NCBI RefSeq assembly: GCF_000829825.1
Contig: NZ_JXSL01000034.1
Location: 35,103-99,102, forward strand
Reading direction: 5' to 3'
DNA length: 64,000 nucleotides
Origin: Paramagnetospirillum magnetotacticum MS-1
Lineage (GTDB): Bacteria; Pseudomonadota; Alphaproteobacteria; Rhodospirillales; Magnetospirillaceae
Below the pieces are notes generated by a model. That model saw nothing but the letters and a program-made list of their open reading frames with translations, did no database searches and was not told the DNA's origin. Positions within the stretch are counted from its first letter, which is position 1; each line of letters starts with the position of its first letter. Of the stretch, positions 22,414 through 31,323 are shown piece by piece. Position numbers and translations under genes: made by a program.

Positions 22414-23688
22414 ATGGGGAGCGGTCTGGTTAGACTGCTCCGGCCTCGAAGTGGCGAGGCCATCCGAAACGTGGGGGACGTCTGGAAAGTGACCGATCAG
22501 CGACTGATCCCGGTAGCCGGAAAGCGGCTCAAGGCGTTGCGTCGGGCCGCGTCCTGGATGATTCCCGAGTGGCAGGTCTTCGTGCGGCGCCCCAACGGCA
22601 CCGCCGAGCATTTCACCTTCACCCGCAAGCGTCAGCTGATCTTGTTGGGCATCGTGGTCGGCATCACCGCCTGGGCCGGAATCGTCTCGGCGCTGCTGAC
22701 CCGCCAGCCTGACGAGATCGCCGCCAAGGAACGCCAGCTGGACGAGATGATGGCCGCCACCCGCGCCGCCCAGTACCGTCTGGCCTCGTCGCAGAAGATG
22801 GTGGCCGACATCGCCCGCGAAGTGGATCTGGTCCATTCCAACGTGGCGGTGCTGGCCGAGACCAATGCCGCCCTGGCCAAGGACCAGCCCCCAAAGAAGG
22901 TCGCTCCTCCGGTCAAGCGCAGTTCTGGTGGCGAGCCCGCCTGGAACGAGGACGGCCAGCCCGCTGGTGACGAGGCGAGGGCCGTGCGCGAACAGGTCCG
23001 CCGCCTGGAAGGCTCGCTGGAGCGCTTGCGCGTCGCCTATTCCCAGGCGGTGCAGAATACCGATGCCGCCGCCCAGTCGCGCATTTCCGACACCGAGCGG
23101 CTGCTGAACCGCCTGGGCCTGGACGCGTCGCGCCTGTTCGAACGCCGCGACCGCGATGCCGGACGGGGCGGCCCCTATATTCCGCTCAGCACCGTGACCG
23201 GCGATACCGGCCTGTCGGGCCTGATGGACCGCCTGGACCGCTGGAGCGGCATCAAGGCGGTGATGCAGAAAATGCCCCTGGGCGAGCCGCTGCATACCGA
23301 TTACGACCTCAATTCCGGCTTCGGCACCCGCAACGACCCGCTGAACCGCCGCACCGGCGTGCATGAGGGTATCGACCTGGGCGCTCCGCACGGAACGCCC
23401 ATCTATGCCACCGGCGACGGAATCGTCGAATCGGCGGGGCCGTCGGACGGCTACGGCCTGACTGTCGACGTCAATCACGGCAACGGTGTCACCACCCGCT
23501 ATGCCCATATGTCGCGCATCAAGGTCAAGGAAGGCCAGAAGGTGACGCGCACCACGGTGGTCGGCCTGTTGGGCAATACGGGCCGCTCCACCGGCCCCCA
23601 TCTCCATTACGAGGTCCGCGTCGCCGACGTGGCCAAGGATCCCCTCAAATTCATCGCGGCAGGTGAAAATGCTCCCAAAGCTTGGTAA
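22414..23688 (+). CDS. M23 family peptidoglycan endopeptidase, membrane-anchored
   Basis: 424 residues. A basic cytoplasmic N terminus precedes one membrane helix near residues 70-90 (LILLGIVVGITAWAGIVSALL), then a periplasmic coiled coil (about 95-230) and a C-terminal LytM/M23 domain. Zinc ligands are visible in HEGIDLGAPHGTPIYATGDG (HxxxD) and in GPHLHYEVR (HxH); AHMSRIKVKEGQKV is the usual strand. It should cut peptide cross-links in the wall. The ATG at 22414 is 17 bases from AAGGAG, which is long; GTG at 22471 is an alternative start. The 3' end overlaps the bactofilin gene, a known partnership in cell-shape systems. Confidence 0.88.
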   Translation: MGSGLVRLLRPRSGEAIRNVGDVWKVTDQRLIPVAGKRLKALRRAASWMIPEWQVFVRRPNGTAEHFTFTRKRQLILLGIVVGITAWAGIVSALLTRQPDEIAAKERQLDEMMAATRAAQYRLASSQKMVADIAREVDLVHSNVAVLAETNAALAKDQPPKKVAPPVKRSSGGEPAWNEDGQPAGDEARAVREQVRRLEGSLERLRVAYSQAVQNTDAAAQSRISDTERLLNRLGLDASRLFERRDRDAGRGGPYIPLSTVTGDTGLSGLMDRLDRWSGIKAVMQKMPLGEPLHTDYDLNSGFGTRNDPLNRRTGVHEGIDLGAPHGTPIYATGDGIVESAGPSDGYGLTVDVNHGNGVTTRYAHMSRIKVKEGQKVTRTTVVGLLGNTGRSTGPHLHYEVRVADVAKDPLKFIAAGENAPKAW

Positions 23689-24169
23689 GGCCCTGGGGGC
23701 GGTATCCGCCGCCGCCCATGGATCGCGCCACAACGGCACCAACGGCCTGCCGCTCTCGGTGATCGGCGCCGATGTGCGCATCGTCGGCAACATCTTCACC
23801 CAAGGTGAGATGCAGATCGACGGTCAGGTGGAGGGTGACATCACCTGCCACCGCCTGCTGGTGGGCGAAGGCGCGCGCATCACGGGCGAGGTTACCGCCG
23901 AGACGGTGCAGGTTCATGGCGAACTGAACGGCAAGATCAATGCCGGTTCGGTGATGATCGCCAAATCGGCCAAGGTCGTGGGCGACGTGATCCAGGACAG
24001 CCTGGAGATCGAGGCAGGCGCCTCCATGGAGGGCCGCCTGGTCCGCAAGACCGGCTCCGTCAAGGCGCTGGAGCATGCCAAGGGCAACGGCGCGGCCGAG
24101 GCCGAATCCGAACAGACCCCGCCCCCGGCCAAGCCCGACATCAGCCAGGAAGCCGCCGGCACGGCATGA
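23669..24169 (+). CDS. bactofilin (polymer-forming cytoskeletal protein)
   Basis: 166 residues with the bactofilin core of right-handed beta-helix turns: LSVIGADVRIVGNIFTQGEM, IDGQVEGDITCHRLLVGEGA, ITGEVTAETVQVHGELNGKI, KVVGDVIQDSLEIEAGASME. Disordered tails flank it. Bactofilins form membrane-associated filaments without nucleotides and position wall enzymes. I prefer the ATG at 23669 with AGGTG upstream; GTG at 23663 is possible. It overlaps the M23 peptidase gene by 20 bases and the corA-like gene by an ATGA, so the three form one transcript. Confidence 0.9.
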   Translation: MLPKLGKALGAVSAAAHGSRHNGTNGLPLSVIGADVRIVGNIFTQGEMQIDGQVEGDITCHRLLVGEGARITGEVTAETVQVHGELNGKINAGSVMIAKSAKVVGDVIQDSLEIEAGASMEGRLVRKTGSVKALEHAKGNGAAEAESEQTPPPAKPDISQEAAGTA

Positions 24170-25146
24170 TCTCCACCTTTCGCTCCGAAGATGGCGCCGT
24201 GATCGCGGGCGGTGCCGACGGCGCTGCCAGAGACGCGCTGTGGATCGACCTTCTCGACCCTTCGTCCGAGGAGATCGCCCTGGTGGAGGCCCGCACCGGG
24301 CTCGACCTGCCGTCGCGCGAACGCATGGAGGAGATCGAGGCCTCGTCGCGCCTGTCGCGCCGCGGCGACACCATGATGATGACCGTGCCGGTCCTGACCG
24401 GCGCCACCAGTACGGACCCGCATAACAGCGCCGTGACCTTCATCCTGAGCGGTGCTTTGCTGGTGACGCTGCGCCATGATACGCCGCGCGCCATGGCCAC
24501 CTTCGCCCAGGAACTGCTCGAAGCCGCCCCGGCCCCGGTCAATGGCGGCGACGTGCTGCTGGGACTGGTGGAAGCCATCGTCGACCGTATCGCCGACCTG
24601 CTTCAGGATCTGGGCGCCGGGCTGGACACCATCTCGCACCGCATCTTCCACCAGCCACACACAACGCATCACCGCCGCCGCCGCGCCAGTTCACGCGAGA
24701 TGGAGGCCCTGCTGCGCACCATCGGCCGGACCGGCGATCTGACCGGCAAGGCGCGCGAGACCCTGCTGGGCTTAAAGCGGGTCACCGCCTTCCTGCCCCA
24801 CGGGCCGAACGCGTTGGGCCTGGACGACACGCCCGAGCGCCTGCGGTCCATCGATCAGGACCTGCACTCCCTGTCCGAGTTCACGGATTTCCTGGGCAAC
24901 AAGATCAACTTCCTGCTGGACGCCACATTGGGGCTGATCGGCATTCAGCAAAATCAGGTGATCAAGCTGTTCACCATCATGTCGGTGCTGTTCCTGCCCC
25001 CCACCCTGGTGGCCAGCTGGTACGGCATGAATTTCAAGATCATCCCCGAGCTGCAATGGGAGCTGGGCTATGGCTACGCCATCGCCCTGGCCATCCTCTC
25101 GGCGGTGGTGCCCTATATCTTCTTCCGCCGCAAGGGCTGGGTATAA
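24166..25146 (+). CDS. corA: CorA-family divalent metal transporter
   Basis: 326 residues: a cytoplasmic alpha/beta funnel domain and two C-terminal membrane helices. The diagnostic YGMN motif follows the first helix (LFTIMSVLFLPPTLVASW-YGMNFKIIPEL), and the chain ends in a basic tail (FFRRKGWV). The substrate is Mg2+ by family default; Co2+, Ni2+ or Zn2+ (ZntB type) cannot be excluded from sequence. The start forms ATGA with the bactofilin stop. The 3' end lies 3 bases from the convergent DUF2934 gene. Confidence 0.88.
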   Translation: MISTFRSEDGAVIAGGADGAARDALWIDLLDPSSEEIALVEARTGLDLPSRERMEEIEASSRLSRRGDTMMMTVPVLTGATSTDPHNSAVTFILSGALLVTLRHDTPRAMATFAQELLEAAPAPVNGGDVLLGLVEAIVDRIADLLQDLGAGLDTISHRIFHQPHTTHHRRRRASSREMEALLRTIGRTGDLTGKARETLLGLKRVTAFLPHGPNALGLDDTPERLRSIDQDLHSLSEFTDFLGNKINFLLDATLGLIGIQQNQVIKLFTIMSVLFLPPTLVASWYGMNFKIIPELQWELGYGYAIALAILSAVVPYIFFRRKGWV

Positions 25147-25149
25147 GGG

Positions 25150-25332
25150 CTACTTAGCCTTTGTCTTGGCCGGAGCCTTCGCCTTAGCCGGAGCCTTCGC
25201 CTTAGCGGAGGCCTTGGCCGGGACAGCCTGACGGCGTTCCGCCTCCAGCCAGAACTCAAGATCGCGTCCCTCGGGTCGACCAGCCTCTTCCCACAGTTTG
25301 TAGGCAATATCCTTGACAGCGGAACTGGACAT
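25150..25332 (-). CDS. small DUF2934-type protein with Ala/Lys-rich tail
   Basis: 60 residues. The N-terminal half (IAYKLWEEAGRPEGRDLEFWLEAE) matches the DUF2934 pattern of a short helical W..AG.P.G....W..AE motif. The C-terminal third is made of PAKAKA-type repeats (KASAKAKAPAKAKAPAKTKA), resembling histone H1-like tails; an 18-base direct repeat at 25162-25205 encodes it. The ATG at 25332 is preceded by AAGGAG on the minus strand. It is convergent to corA. Nucleic-acid binding by the tail is inference. Confidence 0.75.
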   Translation of the reverse strand: MSSSAVKDIAYKLWEEAGRPEGRDLEFWLEAERRQAVPAKASAKAKAPAKAKAPAKTKAK

Positions 25333-25479
25333 GGAAAGGGCTCCTTCAACGGAACGACAGGCGGAAACCATAGCGTAAACAGCGCGCCGCGCCAACAACC
25401 AGGGCGCTCCGTTCAAGCCCTCCCCTTGCCCTGGCCGCCATCCTCGGGAAAGATGACGCGGACAAGAGGAACCCAGGAC

Positions 25480-26868
25480 ATGACGGCCAGCCAATTCGCA
25501 CCTCAGGCCCAACAGGCCTTTGCCGCCGCCGCCCAGGCTTATCGCGATGGGCGCATGGACGACGCCGCCCAGGGCTTCGCCACCGCCGCCCTGCTGGAGC
25601 CCGGCTGGAACTCGGCCCATGCCAATCTGGGCGCGGTCCTGCGCCGCCAGGGCAAGGCCGAGGCGGCGGTCGCTTGCTATCGCCGCGCCCTGTCCCTGGG
25701 GCCGGAGGATGCCGGAACGCTGTCCAATATGGGCAATGCGCTGCGCGACCTGGGGCAGTTGGAGGAAGGCGAGAAAGCCCATCGCCGGGCGGTGGCCCTG
25801 GCGCCCGACAGCATCAATTACCGCTATAATCTGGCCTTGCTGCTGCGCGACCGCCGCCTTCACGCGGAGGCCCGCGCCATGCTGGCGGAGTTGGCGGCGA
25901 CCGAGCCCGATAATGCCGAGATTCAATGGGATCTGGCGCTTGCCGATCTTTATCTCGGCGATTACCAACGCGGCTTCGCGGGCTATGAGTGGCGTACCAA
26001 ACTGGCCCGCAACCCGGTCCGCGATCATAAGGGGCCGCGCTGGAGCGGCGACGATCCGGTGGGCCGCACCATTTTGCTGCTGTCGGAACAGGGCTTCGGC
26101 GACGCCCTGCAATTCGCCCGCTATGTCCCCCTGCTGGCCGCGCGAGGCGCCAAGGTGGTGCTGGAATGCCTGCCCGAACAGGCCGAGCTGTTTGCCGGTC
26201 TGGACGGCGTGGTGGCCCTGGTGACCAAGGGATCGCCCCCGCCCGCCCACGATTGCTGGGCACCGCTGGCCAGCCTGCCCCATCTGCTGGACACCCGCTT
26301 CGACGCCATCCCCGCGCAGGTCCCCTACCTGTCCGCCCCGCCCCGTCCCAATCTGCGCCTAGTGCCGCCGCCGGGCCAGAAACTGGCGATAGGACTGGTC
26401 TGGGCGGGCAAGACGACGCCGCGCGACCGCTCCTGGCCGCTGGAGGAATTGGTGCCGCTACTTGCCGATCCGCGCGCCACCTTCTACTCGCTGCAACTGG
26501 GCCCGCGCGCCGGGGACCTGAGGCTCACGGGGCTGGACCGGCTGGTCCGCGACGCCGCTCCCGTGCTCAAATCCTTCGCCGATACCGCCCATGTGATGGA
26601 AAGCCTGGATCTGATCATCACCATCGACACGTCGGTGGCTCATTTGGCCGGAGCCCTGGGCCGCCCAGTTTGGGTGCTGTTGCGCTATGTTTCCGATTGG
26701 CGTTGGCAAGATGAACCGCTAACGTCTCCCTGGTACCCGACCATGCGGCTGTTCCGGCAGCCCACGCCCATGGATTTCAAGACACCGGTCGCCGAGATGG
26801 CCGCCGCACTGGCCTCACTCATCGACGCCCCCTTTCCCGACGCCCCCATTACCGACGAAAGACACTGA
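25480..26868 (+). CDS. TPR protein fused to a glycosyltransferase-like domain
   Basis: 462 residues. The N-terminal ~200 residues hold about four to five TPRs (AAAAQAYRDGRMDDAAQGFA, AHANLGAVLRRQGKAEAAVA, LSNMGNALRDLGQLEEGEKA, YRYNLALLLRDRRLHAEARA). The C-terminal half has a GT9 heptosyltransferase-like fold (LLLSEQGFGDALQFARYVPL; IGLVWAGKTTPRDRSWPLEE; DLIITIDTSVAHLAGALGRP). Such fusions are frequent in Magnetospirillum-type genomes. The acceptor is unknown. The ATG at 25480 has AAGAGGA upstream. slyD follows after 1 base. Confidence 0.82.
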   Translation: MTASQFAPQAQQAFAAAAQAYRDGRMDDAAQGFATAALLEPGWNSAHANLGAVLRRQGKAEAAVACYRRALSLGPEDAGTLSNMGNALRDLGQLEEGEKAHRRAVALAPDSINYRYNLALLLRDRRLHAEARAMLAELAATEPDNAEIQWDLALADLYLGDYQRGFAGYEWRTKLARNPVRDHKGPRWSGDDPVGRTILLLSEQGFGDALQFARYVPLLAARGAKVVLECLPEQAELFAGLDGVVALVTKGSPPPAHDCWAPLASLPHLLDTRFDAIPAQVPYLSAPPRPNLRLVPPPGQKLAIGLVWAGKTTPRDRSWPLEELVPLLADPRATFYSLQLGPRAGDLRLTGLDRLVRDAAPVLKSFADTAHVMESLDLIITIDTSVAHLAGALGRPVWVLLRYVSDWRWQDEPLTSPWYPTMRLFRQPTPMDFKTPVAEMAAALASLIDAPFPDAPITDERH

Positions 26869-26869
26869 C

Positions 26870-27352
26870 ATGCGCATCGCCAAGGACACCGTCGTCACGC
26901 TCAGCTACCGTGTCACCGACACCGACGGCAACATCGTCGATGAGGGCGCCGAGCCCATCATCTACCTGCATGGCGGTTATGACGGCCTGTTCCCCCGGCT
27001 GGAAGCGGCCCTGGAGGGCAAGGAAGCTGGCCACGAACTGAACATCAAGCTGCAGCCCGAGGACGCCTTTGGTGAATACGACGCGGAACTGGTCAGCGTC
27101 GAGGACGCCGCCATGTTCCCCGCCAATGTGCAGGTCGGCATGCAGTTCGAGCGTGTCATGGACGGCAATCAGGACGAGGCCATGCTGTTCTCGGTCACTG
27201 ACGTGGCCGACGGCAAGGTGGTGGTCGACGGCAACCATCCCCTGGCGGGAATGGCGCTGATCTTCGACTGTACGGTCGCCGATATCCGCGCCGCCTCGGC
27301 CGAGGAGGTCGAGCACGGCCACCCGCACTTCCCTGGCCACCACCATCACTAG
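26870..27352 (+). CDS. slyD: SlyD-type FKBP peptidyl-prolyl isomerase
   Basis: 160 residues. An FKBP domain split by an insert-in-flap chaperone domain is seen: VTLSYRVTDTDGNIVDEG, YLHGGYDGLFPRLEAALEGK, the insert (QPEDAFGEYDAELVSV...), then the return strand GNHPLAGMALIFDCTV. The C terminus is His-rich (EHGHPHFPGHHHH), a likely nickel or zinc site as in other SlyD proteins, though shorter. Cytosolic folding catalyst and metallochaperone. It starts 1 base after the TPR-glycosyltransferase stop; a repeat element begins 5 bases after its own stop. Confidence 0.9.
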   Translation: MRIAKDTVVTLSYRVTDTDGNIVDEGAEPIIYLHGGYDGLFPRLEAALEGKEAGHELNIKLQPEDAFGEYDAELVSVEDAAMFPANVQVGMQFERVMDGNQDEAMLFSVTDVADGKVVVDGNHPLAGMALIFDCTVADIRAASAEEVEHGHPHFPGHHHH

Positions 27353-27357
27353 GAAAT

Positions 27358-27441
27358 TGTCATCCCGAGGCGAGAGCCGAGGGATCTCATCCTGACAGGA
27401 CGGAGCAGACGGAGATTCCTCGGCTCCGCCTCGGAATGACA
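27358..27441. repeat. palindromic repeat, family with TGTCATCCCGAG ends (copy 1)
   Basis: 84-base imperfect palindrome. The ends are TGTCATCCCGAGGCG and CGCCTCGGAATGACA, the inner arms CCGAGGGATCTC and GAGATTCCTCGG, and a variable centre lies between. A second copy of the same family is at 37817-37919. Confidence 0.85.
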
Positions 27442-27452
27442 GACTGGAATCA

Positions 27453-27480
27453 TTGACTCCGACCCGACGGAGAGTATCTT
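27453..27480 (+). promoter_or_regulatory. probable dapD promoter
   Basis: TTGACT (five of six) and TATCTT (four of six) are separated by 16 bases, giving a leader of about 30 bases to the dapD ATG. It lies directly downstream of the palindromic repeat. Confidence 0.55.
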
Positions 27481-27518
27481 CGGGCCCCGTTTTCAGACCG
27501 CTTCAGCAGGAATCCGCC

Positions 27519-28357
<839 letters not shown>

Positions 28358-28358
<1 letters not shown>

Positions 28359-29497
28359 TGAACCTTTCCGATCCCGTCCAACTGGCCCAGGCCCTGATCC
28401 GCTGCCCCAGCGTCACTCCTGAGGATGCGGGGGCGCTGGACGTGCTGGCCGGGGCGCTGGAACGTCTGGGCTTTACCTGCCACCACATCCGCTCAAGCAC
28501 CGGCGGGCCGGAGATCAGGAACCTCTATGCCCGTCTGGGCACCGAGGGCCCCAATCTCTGCTTCGCCGGTCACACCGATGTGGTGCCGCCCGGCAAGGGA
28601 TGGACGTTGGAGCCCTTTGACGGCGGCATCGACCAGGGCCGCCTGTTCGGGCGCGGCAGCGCCGACATGAAGGGCGCCATCGGCTGCTTCGTGGCCGCCG
28701 TGGCGCGGATGTTGAAGGACGGCGCGCCCAAGGGCTCCATCTCGCTGCTGATCACCGGCGACGAGGAAGGCCCGGCTGTGGACGGCACGGTCAAGGTGCT
28801 GGACTGGCTGGCGGCGCGGGGAGAGCGTCTGGATTGCTGCATCGTGGGCGAGCCCACCAATCCGCGCAAGCTGGGCGACATGATGAAGATCGGGCGGCGC
28901 GGCAGCCTCAATTGCCGCCTGACCGTGTTCGGCACCCAGGGCCATTCGGCCTATCCCCATCTGGCCGACAATCCGATTCCGCGCCTGCTGGAAATCCTGC
29001 GTCTGCTGACCGAGGCGCCGCTGGACGAGGGCACGCCCCATTTCCAGGCCTCGACCCTGGCGCTGACCACCGTGGATGTGGGCAATCCCGCCACCAACGT
29101 CATTCCCGCCGAAGCCCGCGCCGGTTTCAACATCCGCTTCAACGACCTGCATTCCGGCGCCTCGCTGGGAAAGTGGATCAGGGAGATTGTCGCCAAGGCT
29201 GGCGGCGAGGTGGAGGCGAAAATCGAGGTGTCGGGCGAATCCTTCCTGACGCCGCCGGGCAAGCTGTCCGAGGCCATCGCCCAGGCCGCCTTCGAAGTCA
29301 CGGGACTGACCCCGGAACTGTCCACCTCGGGCGGCACGTCGGATGCCCGCTTCATCAAGAATCACTGCCCCGTGGTGGAATTCGGGCTGGTCGGCCAGAC
29401 CATGCACAAGTCCGACGAACATGTCGCCATCGCCGATATGGAAGCGCTGACCGAGATCTACCGTCGCGTCCTTGTCCGGCTGGCACCCGCGTCATGA
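28358..29497 (+). CDS. dapE: succinyl-diaminopimelate desuccinylase
   Basis: Zinc M20 metallohydrolase giving LL-diaminopimelate and succinate. The 379 residues carry the metal and catalytic motifs [36 protein letters not shown] and the dimerisation-domain region [27 protein letters not shown] and [13 protein letters not shown] are conserved near the C terminus. The start overlaps the dapD stop by one base; the stop overlaps the next gene by ATGA. Confidence 0.96.
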
Positions 29498-30051
29498 TCA
29501 CCGCCGGCGAAATCATCGCCGGTGTCTTTGGTGCCTGGCGCCTGGCCCGGCGCGATCCCACCGGGCTGATCTGGTTCGATTCCAGCCCGCGCGGCTTCGT
29601 CAATTCCTTCTGGGGACCGGCGCTGATCCTGCCCGGCTTCCTGGTGCTGCAGACCCTGGACGGGACCTTCGAGACCGACCTGTTGCGGCCCCTGGCGGTG
29701 GAACTGATCGCCTATGTCATCGGCTGCGTCAGCTTTCCCCTGGCCATGAGCCACATCTCCGAGGGGTTGGAGCGCTCGCATCTCTATACCCGCTTCGTCG
29801 TCGCCTATAACTGGTCGCAGGTGATCCAGATGGCGGTGCTGCTGCCTGCCGGACTGCTGATCCATCTGGCGCCCAGTGACGGCATGGCCATGCTCAACAT
29901 GGCAGCGACTATCGTGGTCCTGGTCTATCAGGCCTATGTGGCCCATCAGGCCCTGGACGTGAAACCCGCCAGTGCAGGATTGCTGGTCCTGCTGGACCTG
30001 TCGCTCGGCGCCCTGATCCAGATGATCGCCAACCGCCTGATGGGCGCATAA
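29494..30051 (+). CDS. conserved integral membrane protein
   Basis: 185 residues with about four to five hydrophobic helices ([84 protein letters not shown]). It begins with a short conserved cytosolic part ([16 protein letters not shown]). The family is common in Rhodospirillales but I know no assigned function. It is coupled to dapE (ATGA). A hairpin follows immediately. Confidence 0.75.
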   Translation: MITAGEIIAGVFGAWRLARRDPTGLIWFDSSPRGFVNSFWGPALILPGFLVLQTLDGTFETDLLRPLAVELIAYVIGCVSFPLAMSHISEGLERSHLYTRFVVAYNWSQVIQMAVLLPAGLLIHLAPSDGMAMLNMAATIVVLVYQAYVAHQALDVKPASAGLLVLLDLSLGALIQMIANRLMGA

Positions 30052-30085
30052 AAAAACGGGCCGCGTCCCGGCGGACACGGCCCGT
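30051..30085 (-). terminator. bidirectional hairpin, strong terminator for tpx
   Basis: The stem ACGGGCCGCGTCC / GGACACGGCCCGT (one mismatch in 13) is preceded on the plus strand by A6. On the minus strand this reads as a hairpin followed by six T residues, a strong terminator for tpx. On the plus strand it may weakly end the dapD operon. Confidence 0.75.
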
Positions 30086-30097
30086 TCATTTCACGTT

Positions 30098-30149
30098 GCG
30101 GGCAAGATGCCCGCGCTCCGTCCGATGGGAGCGCGGCCGTCCCGGCCGC
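30098..30149. repeat. triple-hairpin intergenic repeat
   Basis: Three adjacent hairpins in 52 bases: GCGGGC-AAGAT-GCCCGC, then GCTCC / GGAGC, then GCGGCC-GTCCC-GGCCGC. It sits 9 bases downstream of the tpx stop. The layout resembles repeat elements found between genes in many GC-rich proteobacteria. Only one copy is in this window. Confidence 0.6.
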
Positions 30150-30158
30150 ATGTGAGCC

Positions 30159-30656
30159 TTACTTCGCGGCGGCGATGGCGGCGTCGTAATTGGGCTCCTG
30201 GGCGATTTCGGGGACCAGTTCGGCATAGGTCACCTTACCGCCCTTGATCACCACCACGGCGCGGGCCAGCAGACCGGCCAGGGGGCCGTCGACGATCTTG
30301 ACGCCATAGCGCTCGCCAAAGCCCTTGTCGCGCATGTCGGACAGGGACTGGACCCGCTCTAGTCCTTCGGCGCCGCAGAAGCGCTTATGGGCGAAGGGCA
30401 GGTCGGCGGACACGCACAGCACCGCGACACTGCCCAGCTTGTCCAGCTCGGCATTGAAGCGGCGCACCGAGGCGGCGCAGGTGGGGGTGTCGATGCTGGG
30501 GAAGATGTTCAGGACGACGGTCTTTCCGGCCACCGCGTCCAGGCTCACATCGGCGAGATCGACGCCGGTCAGCGAGAAGGCGGGAGCGGCAGCCCCCACG
30601 GCCGGCAGTGAGCCGTTGGTGTTGATGGGATTGCCCTTAAGGGTGATGGCGGCCAT
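30159..30656 (-). CDS. tpx: thiol peroxidase Tpx
   Basis: Atypical 2-Cys peroxiredoxin that reduces peroxides with thioredoxin. 165 residues. The peroxidatic cysteine is in [14 protein letters not shown] (near residue 60) and the resolving cysteine in HKRFCGAEG (near residue 94), the normal Tpx spacing. [15 protein letters not shown] at the start and [14 protein letters not shown] at the end are typical. A minus-strand terminator follows at 30051. Confidence 0.95.
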   Translation of the reverse strand: MAAITLKGNPINTNGSLPAVGAAAPAFSLTGVDLADVSLDAVAGKTVVLNIFPSIDTPTCAASVRRFNAELDKLGSVAVLCVSADLPFAHKRFCGAEGLERVQSLSDMRDKGFGERYGVKIVDGPLAGLLARAVVVIKGGKVTYAELVPEIAQEPNYDAAIAAAK

Positions 30657-30749
30657 GGCGGAACCTCTGGTCTTGTTTTTGGAAGGGTTCGACTTTGCCC
30701 CAGGCGCGCCCGGCAGGCAACCGATCCTCGACCTTGAACCAGAGAAATT

Positions 30750-31112
30750 TCAGCGGCGCTTGATGGCGCCCCACACCAGCAGCAAGGTGATGGGCGGAGC
30801 GCAGATCAGCAGAACGCGGTCCAATGCCACGGCAAACCCCCAACGTTCGCCGTTAAGCAAAAGCGCCTGCTTGCATTGATAGCGTTTCTGGAAACTGCCT
30901 TCGCAGCCCTTCATGCGTTCCTGCATGGCCTTGCCGGTGTGATTATCGAATATCTCTTCCGGCATATCGGCAATGAAGAATGTCCAGGTGGAAAATCCCA
31001 GCCACAGACAGCAGATCAGCGCGACCAGCAGATCGCCCAACTTGCGCCGCCGCTTCGGATCGGCCAGCCCGTCGGCAATGAAATCAGGCAAAAGGAGCGA
31101 CATGGGCGGCAT
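30750..31112 (-). CDS. small membrane protein of unknown function
   Basis: 120 residues with two hydrophobic helices (LLVALICCLWLGFSTWTFFIA and VLLICAPPITLLLVWGAI). Between them lies a polar loop with a cysteine pair (KGCEGSFQKRYQCKQ) that could form a disulfide in the periplasm. The ATG at 31112 has AAGGA 10 bases upstream; a second ATG at 31103 is possible. It is divergent from the hybrid kinase gene (211 bases apart). I do not recognise the family. Confidence 0.6.
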   Translation of the reverse strand: MPPMSLLLPDFIADGLADPKRRRKLGDLLVALICCLWLGFSTWTFFIADMPEEIFDNHTGKAMQERMKGCEGSFQKRYQCKQALLLNGERWGFAVALDRVLLICAPPITLLLVWGAIKRR

Positions 31113-31323
31113 GGGTCTGGAATCCTTCGAACCGTCTCACGCTAGCATGACGCGGTTAAGGGACGATTAAATCCGATGCGATCACTCGGAATAATCTTTG
31201 AAAGCCATGGCGCGGGCGGGCTTGCCTCAGGCCTATTCCCTTTGCCGCGTACGGCCGATATTGTGTGCGAGATAAGAAATTCCTGCATTCTGACTGGGCT
31301 TGTCACAGCCTCAGGGGGGATTG

